DNA from: Zoogloea sp021286885
GTDB taxonomy: Bacteria > Pseudomonadota > Gammaproteobacteria > Burkholderiales > Rhodocyclaceae
Assembly (NCBI RefSeq): GCF_041915215.1
Contig: NZ_JAYSBV010000006.1
Length of the DNA stretch: 64,000 nucleotides
Reading direction: 5' to 3' (one strand)
Positions 8,348 to 17,417 of this stretch are shown one piece after another (positions within the stretch are counted from its first letter, which is position 1; each line of letters opens with the position of its first letter). The notes under the pieces were generated by a model. The model saw nothing but the letters and a program-made list of their open reading frames with translations. It was not told the origin of the DNA and made no database searches. The position numbers and the translations under genes are program-made.

Positions 8348-9127
8348 TCAGGCCGCAATCAGTTTGCTGCCCACCAACACCAGCATGGTTGCCAGAATCG
8401 GACGCAGCACCCGGTCGGGCACCCGGGTGGAAATATGGCTGCCCAGCCAGATACCCGGCAGGGAACCGATCAGCAGGCTGCCCAACAGCGACCAGTCCAC
8501 ACTTCCCAGGAACCAGTGGCCGATGCCAGCCACCAGGGTCAGGGGCACGGCGTGGGCAATATCGCTGCCGACGATACGGATGGTCGGCAGACGCGGATAC
8601 AGGAAGAACAGCGCACTCACGCCCAGCGCGCCCGCACCCACCGAGGAGATGGACACCAGCACACCGAGCACGGCACCCGTCAGCACAGTGAGGGCTGCGG
8701 TGCGACGCGGATTATCCACCCCGCCGCTGCGTTTGAGGGCATAGGCCTGGATCTGTTTGCGCAGGATGATAGCGATAGCCGTCAGCAGCAGTGCCACACC
8801 CAGCATCACTTTGATCAGCCCGATGGCGCCACCGATGCCACCGGGGGCCAACCAGGTGATCAGCGCAAGGGTCAGCGCCGAGGCCGGGATGCTACCTGAG
8901 GCGAGGCGTCGGGTCACGGTCCAATCCACGGTGCCCTTCATGCCATGGGCCAGGGTGCCCCCAGCCTTGGTGATGGCGGCGTAGAGCAGATCGGTGCCGA
9001 CGGCCACCGAAGGATTGATGCCGAACAGCAGCACCAGCAGCGGGGTCATCAACGAGCCGCCGCCCACGCCGGTCAGACCGACAATGGCGCCAACGGAGAA
9101 ACCGGCTACGGTGTAGGCAATGGACAT
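8348..9127 (-). CDS. TauE/SafE family sulfite/sulfate permease
   Basis: This is a predicted inner-membrane permease of the TauE/SafE family, whose members move sulfite, sulfoacetate or related anions. The 259-residue product is very hydrophobic with seven to eight predicted membrane spans and the conserved GVGGGSLMTPLL motif near the N-terminus. ATG 9127 is chosen over an upstream start because GGGGAG precedes it and the protein then begins directly with the first helix. As first gene of the sulfate assimilation operon it may import sulfate or export excess sulfite; direction cannot be told from sequence. Confidence 0.88.
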   Translation of the reverse strand: MSIAYTVAGFSVGAIVGLTGVGGGSLMTPLLVLLFGINPSVAVGTDLLYAAITKAGGTLAHGMKGTVDWTVTRRLASGSIPASALTLALITWLAPGGIGGAIGLIKVMLGVALLLTAIAIILRKQIQAYALKRSGGVDNPRRTAALTVLTGAVLGVLVSISSVGAGALGVSALFFLYPRLPTIRIVGSDIAHAVPLTLVAGIGHWFLGSVDWSLLGSLLIGSLPGIWLGSHISTRVPDRVLRPILATMLVLVGSKLIAA

Positions 9128-9219
9128 GGGTACAGCTCCCCAGAATTTCTTTGTGCGGCGCATCGTACTGGGGGAGGTTAGATTTAAGAAGCGGGTGTGG
9201 GTTAAACTCAAAGAACAAA

Positions 9220-9257
9220 AAGTTATATGCAGCCGCTTATAAGCGTTTATAAGCCTT
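9220..9257. promoter_or_regulatory. Candidate CysB-dependent promoter region of the cys operon
   Basis: On the minus strand TATAAC (9222-9227) is a good -10 with no matching -35. The -35 position is covered by a tandem repeat, TTATAAGCGT then TTATAAGCCT (9237-9256), which also contains the palindrome CTTATAAG. A poor -35 overlapped by repeats is typical of promoters needing a LysR-type activator, and a cysB-like gene starts 45 bp away. The motifs are seen; CysB binding is inferred. Confidence 0.5.
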
Positions 9258-9301
9258 GCGTGTTCGCCCATGTGAGTGCATTTGGGCCAGGAAGGTCATC
9301 C

Positions 9302-10243
9302 ATGAATATCCAGCAACTCCGTTACGTTCTTGAAGTGGTGCGCCATGGGCTGAATGTCTCCGAGGCCGCCGATGCCTTGTTTACGTCCCAGCCGGGGGTT
9401 TCCAAGCAGATTCGTTTGCTGGAAGAGGAGCTGGGGGTGGAGATTTTCGTGCGCCATGGGAAGCGTCTGGTGGAAGTCACCGACCCGGGGCGCCAAGTGT
9501 TGCAGATCGCCGAGCGCATGCTGCTGGATGTGGACAACCTGCGCCAAGTGGGGGCGGAGTTCAGTAATGAGGCGAGCGGCAGCCTGTCGATTGCCACCAC
9601 CCACACCCAGGCCCGCTACAACCTGCCGCCGGTGATCCGGGCCTTCATGGCCCGTTACCCGAACGTGCGGCTTTCCCTGCACCAGGGCAGCCCGCGCCAG
9701 GTGTGCGAATACGTGCTCTCGGGGGAGGCGGACATCGCCATCGCCACCGAGGCCATCGCCGAGAACGAAGAACTGGTGATGCTGCCCTGCCACCAGTGGA
9801 ACCGTTGCGTGATCGCCCCGGTGCGCCACCCCATTTTGAACGAGCACCCGCTCACCCTGGAAAGCATCGCCCGCTATCCCATCATCACCTACGATTTTGC
9901 GTTCACCGGACGTAATCAGATCAACAAGGCCTTCCTCGGGCGGGGGCTCAAGCCGAATGTAGTACTCACCGCCATCGACTCGGACATCATCAAGACCTAT
10001 GTGGGCATGGGCTTGGGCATCGGCATCCTGGCGCGCATGGCCTACGATCCGGCTACTGATCGGGAGTTGGGCATGGTGGATGCCGCCCACCTGTTTGAAT
10101 CCAGCACCACCCGCATCGGGGTGCGCAAGAACGCCTGGCTGCGGGGTTATGTATATGCCTTCATCGAATACTTCGCCCCCCACCTCACGCGCCGGGTGGT
10201 GGATCTGGCCCTCGCGGGGGGCGGCGAAGATCCTGGGCTCTAG
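9302..10243 (+). CDS. cysB: CysB-type LysR transcriptional regulator
   Basis: This LysR-family activator controls sulfate assimilation in response to acetylserine or sulfate status. The 313-residue product has an N-terminal HTH (LRYVLEVVRHGLNVSEAADALFT is split over residues 6-28; TSQPGVSKQIRLLEEELG follows) and a CysB-like effector domain with TTHTQARY and THAQARY-type residues near 100. ATG 9302 has AGGAAGG upstream; an upstream in-frame start at 9227 would add a non-conserved extension. It is divergent from the cys operon. Cbl is a possible alternative name. Confidence 0.9.
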   Translation: MNIQQLRYVLEVVRHGLNVSEAADALFTSQPGVSKQIRLLEEELGVEIFVRHGKRLVEVTDPGRQVLQIAERMLLDVDNLRQVGAEFSNEASGSLSIATTHTQARYNLPPVIRAFMARYPNVRLSLHQGSPRQVCEYVLSGEADIAIATEAIAENEELVMLPCHQWNRCVIAPVRHPILNEHPLTLESIARYPIITYDFAFTGRNQINKAFLGRGLKPNVVLTAIDSDIIKTYVGMGLGIGILARMAYDPATDRELGMVDAAHLFESSTTRIGVRKNAWLRGYVYAFIEYFAPHLTRRVVDLALAGGGEDPGL

Positions 10244-10355
10244 CCCGCCTTCAGGTGTTTCCGGATGCTATGGCGCGGCGTGCCCATAAAGGCTTTGTGA
10301 GACACTCGAACCGACCTCCTGCAACCGTCGTCTTCCCCCTTGCCCGAGCGCTGTC

Positions 10356-12125
10356 ATGCAATCCTTGAGCACCCTGGCCGCCTTGCTGCTGGCTTCTGTT
10401 TTGTTCGTTCCCCTGTTCAAGCGTGCCGGTCTGGGCACCGTGCTTGGCTATCTGGCGGTGGGAATGCTGATTGGCCCGTCGGGCATCCAGCTGGTGCGCG
10501 ACCCGGACAACCTGATGCACACCGCCGAGCTGGGCGTGGTGTTGCTGCTCTTCGTGATTGGGCTGGAACTCAAGCCCTCCCGCCTGTGGGCCCTGCGCCG
10601 GCAGGTGTTCGGCCTGGGGAGCCTGCAGCTGTTCGGGGTGGCGGCGGCCTTGGCGGGGGCGGCCCGCTATCTGGGGCTGTCGCCCTCGGCCTCGGTGCTG
10701 GTGGGCATCATTCTGGCCCTCTCATCCACCGCCTTTGTGTTGCCGACCCTGGCCGAGCGCAAGGAGTTATCCACCCGTTACGGGCGTGAGTCCTTCGCCA
10801 TTTTGCTGTTTCAGGATCTGTCGGTGATTCCGCTCCTGGCGCTGATCCCCTTGTTTGGTACCGGCAAGCCCACCGCCTTGACCCATCCGGCGGTGGGGGT
10901 GGGGCTGCTGCTGGGCTTGGCGGTGGTGGGGCGCCCCTTGCTGGATTTCCTGTTCCGCTATGTGGCTCGGGTGAATAGCCGCGAGATGTTCACCGCAGCC
11001 GCCTTGGCTACCGTGCTGGGGCTGGCGCTGCTGATGCAGGCGGGCGGGCTATCCATGTCCCTGGGGGCGTTTGTGGCGGGCGTGCTGCTGGCCGATTCCG
11101 AATTCCGCCACGAGCTGGAGGCGGCCATCGCCCCGTTCCAGGGCTTGCTGCTGGGGCTGTTCTTTGTGGCGGTGGGGATGTCCACCAATCTTTCGCTGCT
11201 GATGCGCTTCCCGCTCCAGATCCTGGGCCTCACCTTCGGGCTGATCGCCATCAAGGGTGGCGTGCTGTATCTGCTGCGCCGGCTGGTGGGGGGGCCACGG
11301 ACCGAATCCCGTCAGCTGGCCCTGGTGCTTGCCCAGGGGGGCGAGTTTGCGTTTGTACTGTTTGATGCAGCCGAGTCTTTCAAGGTGCTGGGGGAAATCC
11401 AGGCCGACAAGCTGACCCTGGTGGTGGCCCTTTCCATGGCCCTCTCGCCGCTGCTCCTGATCCTGGCCGACCGGATCGCCCGGGCAGCCCAGGCCGCTGC
11501 GCCCCAGCCCTATGACGAGATGCCCAGCGAGGCGAGCGAGGTGGTGATCGCCGGGTTTGGGCGGGTTGGCCAGATCGTGGGCCGCCTGCTGCTGGCCCGG
11601 GGCACCCGTTTTACCGCCCTGGATGTGGATGCCGGCCAGGTGGAAACCGTGCGCCGCTTCGGGCTCAAGGTGTTCTACGGGGATGCGGCCCATCTGGATC
11701 TGCTCCACGCCGCCCAGCTCGACCAGGCCCGGGTGTTCGTGCTTGCCATCGATGATGTGGAGGCCTCCCTGCGCACTGCCGAGCTGGTGCGCAAGCACTT
11801 TCCCCATGTGCACATCGTGGCCCGGGCGCGCAACCGTTTCCATGCGACCCGGCTGATGGATCTGGGGATCGAGCATCAGATCCGGGAGGCGCTTCCGTCC
11901 AGCCTCGAAATGGCGCGCTGGACCCTGGAGCTGCTGGATGAGCCCCCCGCCCTGGTCGACCAGATGGTGAGCCGCTTTGCCCGCCACGATGCGGACGTGC
12001 TGGCCCGCCAGCAGGCCATCGGCCACGACGAGCAGAAGATGATCCAATCGTCCCTGGAGGCCCGGGCCGAGCTGGTGCAGATTCTGGAAGAAGCCCGCGC
12101 CGCCTTTGCCCGCAAGCCGGTGTGA
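10356..12125 (+). CDS. CPA2 family monovalent cation:proton antiporter (KefB/KefC-like)
   Basis: This is a predicted inner-membrane K+ (or Na+)/H+ antiporter. The 589-residue product has about twelve membrane spans in residues 1-375 with the family block GMLIGPSGIQLV and the helix ELGVVLLLFVIGLELK. A cytoplasmic RCK/TrkA-N domain follows (VVIAGFGRVGQIVGRLL near 390-406, nucleotide-binding GxGxxG), and a charged C-terminal tail ends the protein. This architecture matches glutathione-gated Kef channels, but gating cannot be confirmed. It is apparently monocistronic, 112 bp after cysB. Confidence 0.88.
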   Translation: MQSLSTLAALLLASVLFVPLFKRAGLGTVLGYLAVGMLIGPSGIQLVRDPDNLMHTAELGVVLLLFVIGLELKPSRLWALRRQVFGLGSLQLFGVAAALAGAARYLGLSPSASVLVGIILALSSTAFVLPTLAERKELSTRYGRESFAILLFQDLSVIPLLALIPLFGTGKPTALTHPAVGVGLLLGLAVVGRPLLDFLFRYVARVNSREMFTAAALATVLGLALLMQAGGLSMSLGAFVAGVLLADSEFRHELEAAIAPFQGLLLGLFFVAVGMSTNLSLLMRFPLQILGLTFGLIAIKGGVLYLLRRLVGGPRTESRQLALVLAQGGEFAFVLFDAAESFKVLGEIQADKLTLVVALSMALSPLLLILADRIARAAQAAAPQPYDEMPSEASEVVIAGFGRVGQIVGRLLLARGTRFTALDVDAGQVETVRRFGLKVFYGDAAHLDLLHAAQLDQARVFVLAIDDVEASLRTAELVRKHFPHVHIVARARNRFHATRLMDLGIEHQIREALPSSLEMARWTLELLDEPPALVDQMVSRFARHDADVLARQQAIGHDEQKMIQSSLEARAELVQILEEARAAFARKPV

Positions 12126-12155
12126 GCAGCGGGCCGTGTGCCCGTGCCTGGTGCT

Positions 12156-13097
12156 TTATAAGGTGGGCAGCAGGGCCTGGATCTCGGGCTGCTCCATGCC
12201 CGCCGCCAGGGCCAGCATCAGCGCGATGCGGGCCTTGAGGGGGGGCAGGTCGCCTGCGGTGAGATAACCTTCGCCGTCATCGTCGGCATTGCCGTTACGG
12301 GGAATGTGGCCGCTGCAGCGGCTTGCCCGGATCACCGGGATGCCCTTGTCCCGGGCCCGGGCGAGGGCAGGGCGCCAGCTTTCGGGAACGCTGCCCTGGC
12401 CCGCTAGGGCCAGCACCAGTCCCCGAGCGCCGGAGTTGATGCAGGCATCCACCAGACAGGCGGGCGCGCCCGCGTAGCCGGCCAGGATGTCCACCCGAGG
12501 CAGGGGAGCCAGGTCGTGGGCAGCAAAGCGTCCGTCGGCCCGGGCCAGGTTCCAGTATTGGGTGGAGCTGAAGGCGTCCAACTGGCTGGCGTGGTATTTG
12601 CGCAGGCTGCGGGCGCCGTGGATGCGGCCATTCAGGGTGATCAGCACGCCCTTGTCCCGGGCTTCGGGCAGGGTGGCGAGGCGCACGGCATCCAGGATGT
12701 TGGCCGGCCCATCGGCTTCCGGGTGGTCGGCGGGGCGCATGGCGCCGGTGAGCACCACCGGCTTGCCGGCTGGTAGGGTCAGGTGCAAAAACCAGGCGGT
12801 TTCTTCGAGGGTGTCGGTGCCGTGCAGGATCACGACGCCATCTACTGCCGGGCTGGTGAGGGCCCGGCGACAGGCCGAGAGCATGCTCTGCCAGTCGGCG
12901 GGGCGCATGTCCTTGCTGTCCAGGCTCAGGATCTGGTCGGCACTCAGTTCGGCCAGATCATCCAGACCCGGGACGGCAGCCAGCAGCGGGGCCACCGGGC
13001 GGACGCCGGCGGTATAGCGGCCGGCGGGGTGATCGGTGTGGGATACACCGGCAATGGTGCCGCCGGTGGCAAGGATGTGGATCAGAGGACGGGACAT
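12156..13097 (-). CDS. L-asparaginase
   Basis: This enzyme hydrolyses asparagine to aspartate and ammonia. The 313-residue product has both asparaginase signatures: ATGGTIAG with the nucleophilic Thr near residue 13, and ILHGTDTLEETAWFL with the second catalytic Thr/Asp near 90. No signal peptide is evident, which favours a cytoplasmic type I enzyme. A GTG start at 13112 would add five residues; neither has a clear Shine-Dalgarno site. It lies 61 bp downstream of a GltI-like binding protein on the same strand, suggesting a shared amino-acid uptake and use role. Confidence 0.88.
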   Translation of the reverse strand: MSRPLIHILATGGTIAGVSHTDHPAGRYTAGVRPVAPLLAAVPGLDDLAELSADQILSLDSKDMRPADWQSMLSACRRALTSPAVDGVVILHGTDTLEETAWFLHLTLPAGKPVVLTGAMRPADHPEADGPANILDAVRLATLPEARDKGVLITLNGRIHGARSLRKYHASQLDAFSSTQYWNLARADGRFAAHDLAPLPRVDILAGYAGAPACLVDACINSGARGLVLALAGQGSVPESWRPALARARDKGIPVIRASRCSGHIPRNGNADDDGEGYLTAGDLPPLKARIALMLALAAGMEQPEIQALLPTL

Positions 13098-13158
13098 GGT
13101 TTGAGGTGGCACTCAGGGCTGGAGGCGAGATCAAGCGCCCCCGGCCCTGGGGCCATGC

Positions 13159-14058
13159 TTACTCGAAGGGTTTGTCGTTGGGCGCCTTGTAAAGCTTCTG
13201 CATGCTATCGGAGAGCGGGAAGTTCAGGTTCAGGCCCTTGGGCGGGATGGGTTGGGTGAACCATTTTTTGTAAATGGCTTCGGCTTCGCCAGAGGCCATG
13301 GTCTTGGCCAGGGCCGCATCGACCAGCTTTTTGAAGCCCGGATCGTCCTTGCGCATCATGCAGCCGTAAGCTTCAAAGCTCTGGGGCGTGCCCACCACCA
13401 CCCAGTCGCCCGGCTTGCGGGCCTTGGCCATTTCACCGTAGAGCAGGGCGTCATCCATCATGAAGGCCACTGCCCGGTTGGTTTCCAGGGTCAGGAAGGC
13501 TTCGCCATGGTCTTTGGCGGAGATGATGTTCATCCCCAGTTTCTTTTCTTCGTTCATGCGCCGGATCAGGCGCTCGGACGTGGTGCCTGCTGTGGTCACC
13601 ACATTCTTGCCGGCCAGATCGGCGAAATCCTTGATGCCCGATTCTTTTTTCGTCATCAGCCGGGTGCCGATGATGAAGATGGTGTTGGAGAAGGCGACCT
13701 GCTTGGCCCGCTCGCTGTTGTGGGTGGTGGAGCCGCATTCGATATCCACGGTGCCATTCTGTACCAGCGGAATGCGGTTCTGGGAGGTGACGGGGATCAG
13801 CTTGGTCTGCAGGCCGGGCAGCTTCAGCTCGGCTTTCACCGCATCGACCACCTTCAGCATCAGTTCCTGGCTATAGCCCACCACTTGCTGCTTGTCGTCG
13901 TAGTACGAAAAGGGAATGGAGGATTCCCGGTGGCCCAGGGCGATGGTGCCGCTGTCTTTGATTTTTTTGAGTGTGGCGGATTCCTGGGCCTGGGCGGGGG
14001 CCGCCACCAGGGCGAGGGCACCCAGTACGAAGGGCATGAACTTGAAGGTCCGGGGCAT
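13159..14058 (-). CDS. Glutamate/aspartate-type ABC transporter substrate-binding protein (GltI-like)
   Basis: This is a periplasmic solute-binding protein that feeds an amino-acid ABC importer. The 299-residue product has a cleavable signal peptide (hydrophobic core, cleavage after AQA near residue 24). A type 3 binding fold follows, with GHRESSIPFSYYDD near 42-55 and VDIECGSTTHN near 104-114, closely resembling the GltI/AatJ group. The permease and ATPase genes are not in the window, so it is an orphan or partners elsewhere. GGAGG lies upstream of the ATG. Confidence 0.88.
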   Translation of the reverse strand: MPRTFKFMPFVLGALALVAAPAQAQESATLKKIKDSGTIALGHRESSIPFSYYDDKQQVVGYSQELMLKVVDAVKAELKLPGLQTKLIPVTSQNRIPLVQNGTVDIECGSTTHNSERAKQVAFSNTIFIIGTRLMTKKESGIKDFADLAGKNVVTTAGTTSERLIRRMNEEKKLGMNIISAKDHGEAFLTLETNRAVAFMMDDALLYGEMAKARKPGDWVVVGTPQSFEAYGCMMRKDDPGFKKLVDAALAKTMASGEAEAIYKKWFTQPIPPKGLNLNFPLSDSMQKLYKAPNDKPFE

Positions 14059-14404
14059 GGAGCATCCTCCTGAGTCGGGAACACAAAGGGAACGGGGCCA
14101 GGCAAAAACGCCGGGCCGGACGGTTCATTGTATGCCCAACCAGCCGCCCGGCAAGAGGGGGAATAGAGGCAAAAAAGGAGGTCCAGGACGGAGGTTTAGC
14201 TTTTGAGCATTCAATTATGCTTTAAAGATAAATTTGATGTCTTTTAGGTATTTGAAGATTTTTTGCAATAAATGTGAAATGTTTCCAGGGGATGAGGGGG
14301 GGACTCCGGTGCAAAGTCACGCCCCCGCGTGGGCGAACAACGTAAAAAGAATGCCAAGAGGCGTCGTAAACGCTCATGCACTCCCAACAAGAGATAAGCC
14401 CAAA
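14059..14404. other. Intergenic region upstream of the PrsT-like gene
   Basis: This 346-bp gap separates divergent genes. The middle (about 14195-14285) is AT-rich and a likely promoter area; the part from 14290 is GC-rich. A segment with GTGCAAAGTCAC at 14319-14330 recalls the core of c-di-GMP-I riboswitches, but the rest of that fold is not present. No clear -24/-12 element was found. An open frame from 14234 reaches the PrsT gene but lacks family similarity. Confidence 0.35.
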
Positions 14405-17260
14405 ATGAAATCATATGGACCGAGTTCTCCGCTCCGGCAACGCCCGGGCGGGTACCTCACACGCCTGATGCTGGCGGTGAGCCTGTGTTGTGCCATGCCA
14501 GCCTGGGCCAATCTGGCAGGACGCCAGGACGGGAACGCTGCCCGTTATTACGAAGACGCCCAGGCGCGCTACAACCGCAACGATGTGGGCGGCGCCATTG
14601 TCCAGGCCAAGAATGCGATCCAGAAAGATCCGGGTCTGCTGCCTGCGCACTTGTTGCTGGGCAAGGCTCTGCTGCGGGACGGCCAGGCGGCGGCAGCCCA
14701 GGCCGAGTTTGAGGCGGCCCTCAAGCTGGGGGTCAGCCTGTCGGAAGTCGCCTTGCCCTATGGGCAGGCCTTGATGATGTATGGCGATACCGAAAAGCTG
14801 CTGGATCGGATACGGCCCGATGGCCTGATTGTCCAGGTGCGCGTGGATGTCTTGGCGATGCGTGCCCTGGCCTATGCGGATCGCGGCAACTTAAAGGCGG
14901 CCATGCAGAGTGTGCGTGAAGCGCGGGAGCTGGATCCGCGTGCCCTCATGCCCCTGCGCACCGAAATCGACCTGACCCTGCGGGCCCGGGATCTGGCCCG
15001 CGCCCGTCAGTTGCTGGAGCTGGCCCAGAGCCTTGCCCCCCAGGATGCCCAGTTGCTCCACCTGCGGGGAACCCTGTTGCAGGGCGGTGGTGATGTGGAA
15101 GGGGCCTTGCGCAGTTATGCCCGGGCCCTGGAGCTGGATCCCCGCCAGTTGGATGCGCTGGTGGCACGCGGTGCCCTGTTCATCGATCTGAAGCGCTGGG
15201 ACGATGCCCTGGCCGACCTCAACCGGGCCGCCGCCATGAGCCAGCGGGAACCCCGGGTCGCCTATCTCAAGAGCCTGGCCCTGGCGGCCAAGGGCGACAC
15301 GCCGGGCTCCCAGGCCCAGCTGGAGGTGGTGACGCGGCTGATTGATGAACTGCCCGAAGATTTTCTCGCCCGCCAACCGCCCTTGCTGATGCTCGGTGGT
15401 CTGGCGTGCCAAGCCTTGGGACGCATGGAAAAAGCCCGAGTCTTGATGGAGCTGTACGTCCAGCGTGTGCCGGGTGATCCGGCAGGGCGCAAGCTGTTGG
15501 CCAATCTGTATCTGACCGGGGCAGACCCCGGACGGGTGGCCGATGTGCTGGAGCCGCTGCTGCGTAGTGGCGATACCGATCCCCAGGTATTCACCACGGT
15601 GGCGGCCCTGCGCATGCAGCAGCGGCGTTACCGGGAGGCCGCCGAGGCACTGGAGGCGGCCGCCCAGGCCGGCAACGGGCATCCGGGCATGGTGGCCCAG
15701 ATGGGTTTTGCACGGATTGCCAATCAACAGCCTGATCTGGGGCTGGCGGCCTTGCGCAAGTCGTTCGACAAGGAGCCCGGCCAGCTCAATGTGGCGGCTG
15801 CCTTGTCCTCCTTGTATCTGCGGCGCGGGGATGGGCGTGCGGCCATTCAGGTGGTGGAAGCCTTGGTCAAGCGTACTCCTTCCGACCCCCTGGCCCACAA
15901 TCTGATGGGGGCCGCTTATTCGGGGCTGCACAAGACCGCCGAGGCCCGCAAGGCCTATCAAAAAGCCCTGGATCTGCAGCCTGGCTTGGTGCCTGCTGCG
16001 CTGAACCTGTCGCGCCTGGACATGGCGGATGGCAAGCCTGAACAGGCTCGGCAGCGTCTTGAAGCCCTCTTGAAGCAGGACGGGCGGCAGGTGCAGGCCC
16101 TGACTGAACTGGCCCGGGTGGAGATCCAATCCCAAAGGCTGGCTGCTGCTTTAAATCTGCTGGAGCGGGGGCGCACGGTGGCGCCCCGGGATGTGGCCTG
16201 CAACCTCGAATTGATTACGCTGCATCAGCGCATGAACAATCCGGGGGCGGCCCTGCGGGTGGCGCGTGCCCTAGCGGAGCTCAAGCCCCAGGATCAGAGC
16301 GTCCAGGAGGCGCTGGGGCGGGCGTATTTGCTGGCTGGGGATCTGACCTCGGCCCGGGCGACCTTCGTCGCGCTTTCCCGTTTGTTGCCCAATGATCCTG
16401 ATCGCATCGTTGCCCTGGGGCGGCTCCAGCTCCAGGCGGGGGCGGGGCGTGATGCGGCGGTGAGTGCCGAACGGGCCCTGGCCCAGCGTGCCGGCCATAC
16501 CGGCGCAGCCGTATTGCAGATCGAGGCCGAAATGCAGCTGGGCGAGGCGGCCAAAGCCGAAGCCTTGCTCAAGACCCTGGCCCAGCGCACCGGCAACACC
16601 CAAGAAGCCCTGCGTCTGACGGGGGATATGGCCTTTGCCCGGCGCCAGTATCCGGATGCCTGGCGTGCCTACAACCAGGCCTACGACAAGCAGCCTTCCG
16701 CGCTGCTGGCCCAGCGGGCGTATCAGACGGCTTTCTATATGAACGAGCCCGAGAAGGCCTTGAGCCTGATGGAGCATTGGCTGCGCCTCAACCCCAATGA
16801 TCTGCAGGGGCGGGAAATGCTGGGCGAAGCCTACTTGCGCCTCAATCGGCTCACCCAGGCCCGTACGGCCTACGAGAATCTGCTGGCGCGTCAACCGGGG
16901 CTGGCCACGGCCACCAACAATCTGGCGGTAATCATGATGCGCCAGAACGACCCCGGTGCGCTGGGGATGGCGGAAAAGGCGGTCAGTCTGGCCCCTGCAG
17001 ATCCGAACGCGCTGGATACCCTGGGCTGGCTACGGGCCCGGGCCGGTGCGCTGGAGGGTGCTTTGAAGGTTTTGCGAGATGCACGCCTGCGCGATCCGGC
17101 CTCCCGGGACATTCGCTACCACTTGGCGTGGACGCTGCATCGCAGTGGTCGTAAGGATGAGGCCAAGGCCGAGCTGGCTGCTGCCCTGGCGGCTCCAGGC
17201 AGTTTTGAAAGCGAGTCCGAGGCCCGTGCTTTAGGGAGGGAGTGGGGTTTAGGGGTGTGA
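14405..17260 (+). CDS. prsT: PEP-CTERM system TPR-repeat protein (PrsT-like)
   Basis: PrsT-type proteins are long exported TPR proteins found with exosortase/PEP-CTERM exopolysaccharide systems, where they probably scaffold export or assembly. The 951-residue product starts with a signal peptide (LMLAVSLCCAMPAWA, about residues 20-36), then tandem TPRs for almost its whole length, such as YYEDAQARYNRNDVGGAI near 50 and repeated A-x-x-L-x-P units. ATG 14405 places the signal peptide near the N-terminus; the frame is open to 14234. No lipobox Cys is evident, unlike some lipoprotein members. The PEP-CTERM gene at 17418 follows. Confidence 0.78.
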   Translation: MKSYGPSSPLRQRPGGYLTRLMLAVSLCCAMPAWANLAGRQDGNAARYYEDAQARYNRNDVGGAIVQAKNAIQKDPGLLPAHLLLGKALLRDGQAAAAQAEFEAALKLGVSLSEVALPYGQALMMYGDTEKLLDRIRPDGLIVQVRVDVLAMRALAYADRGNLKAAMQSVREARELDPRALMPLRTEIDLTLRARDLARARQLLELAQSLAPQDAQLLHLRGTLLQGGGDVEGALRSYARALELDPRQLDALVARGALFIDLKRWDDALADLNRAAAMSQREPRVAYLKSLALAAKGDTPGSQAQLEVVTRLIDELPEDFLARQPPLLMLGGLACQALGRMEKARVLMELYVQRVPGDPAGRKLLANLYLTGADPGRVADVLEPLLRSGDTDPQVFTTVAALRMQQRRYREAAEALEAAAQAGNGHPGMVAQMGFARIANQQPDLGLAALRKSFDKEPGQLNVAAALSSLYLRRGDGRAAIQVVEALVKRTPSDPLAHNLMGAAYSGLHKTAEARKAYQKALDLQPGLVPAALNLSRLDMADGKPEQARQRLEALLKQDGRQVQALTELARVEIQSQRLAAALNLLERGRTVAPRDVACNLELITLHQRMNNPGAALRVARALAELKPQDQSVQEALGRAYLLAGDLTSARATFVALSRLLPNDPDRIVALGRLQLQAGAGRDAAVSAERALAQRAGHTGAAVLQIEAEMQLGEAAKAEALLKTLAQRTGNTQEALRLTGDMAFARRQYPDAWRAYNQAYDKQPSALLAQRAYQTAFYMNEPEKALSLMEHWLRLNPNDLQGREMLGEAYLRLNRLTQARTAYENLLARQPGLATATNNLAVIMMRQNDPGALGMAEKAVSLAPADPNALDTLGWLRARAGALEGALKVLRDARLRDPASRDIRYHLAWTLHRSGRKDEAKAELAAALAAPGSFESESEARALGREWGLGV

Positions 17261-17287
17261 AAAACTGCCTGTCGGAGTTTTTTACAC
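17255..17287. promoter_or_regulatory. GTGTRAAAA dyad upstream of a sigma-54 promoter
   Basis: GTGTGAAAAAC (17255-17265) and GTTTTTTACAC (17277-17287) form an 11-bp inverted repeat with one wobble position. It begins in the last codons of the TPR gene and lies about 60-95 bp before the -24/-12 element at 17349. It may be an upstream activator site. As RNA it could also act as a weak AT-rich terminator. Confidence 0.4.
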
Positions 17288-17348
17288 TTTTTAATGCCCC
17301 GAAAGTCCCGCATAAAAAAACAGCTTCGGAAACATGAGGCTGCGGGCA

Positions 17349-17364
17349 TGGCTCAATATTTGCT
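17349..17364 (+). promoter_or_regulatory. Sigma-54 (-24/-12) promoter of the PEP-CTERM gene
   Basis: TGGCTC, a 5-bp spacer AATAT, then TTGCT: GG and GC are exactly ten bases apart as RpoN requires. It lies 54 bp before the start codon at 17418. PEP-CTERM genes are known in Zoogloea-type betaproteobacteria to depend on RpoN with the PrsK/PrsR two-component system, so this fits. Confidence 0.75.
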
Positions 17365-17417
17365 AAATATTGGGTATTTAATAAAAACAAAATTTTCGCT
17401 TAACAGAGGACTGATTC

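Noticed and set aside
14281..14404. c-di-GMP-I riboswitch upstream of the PrsT-like gene
   Set aside because: Only a short CAAAG-type string resembles the core; the GCAAACC strand, GNRA loop and receptor are not found, so it is not annotated as a riboswitch.
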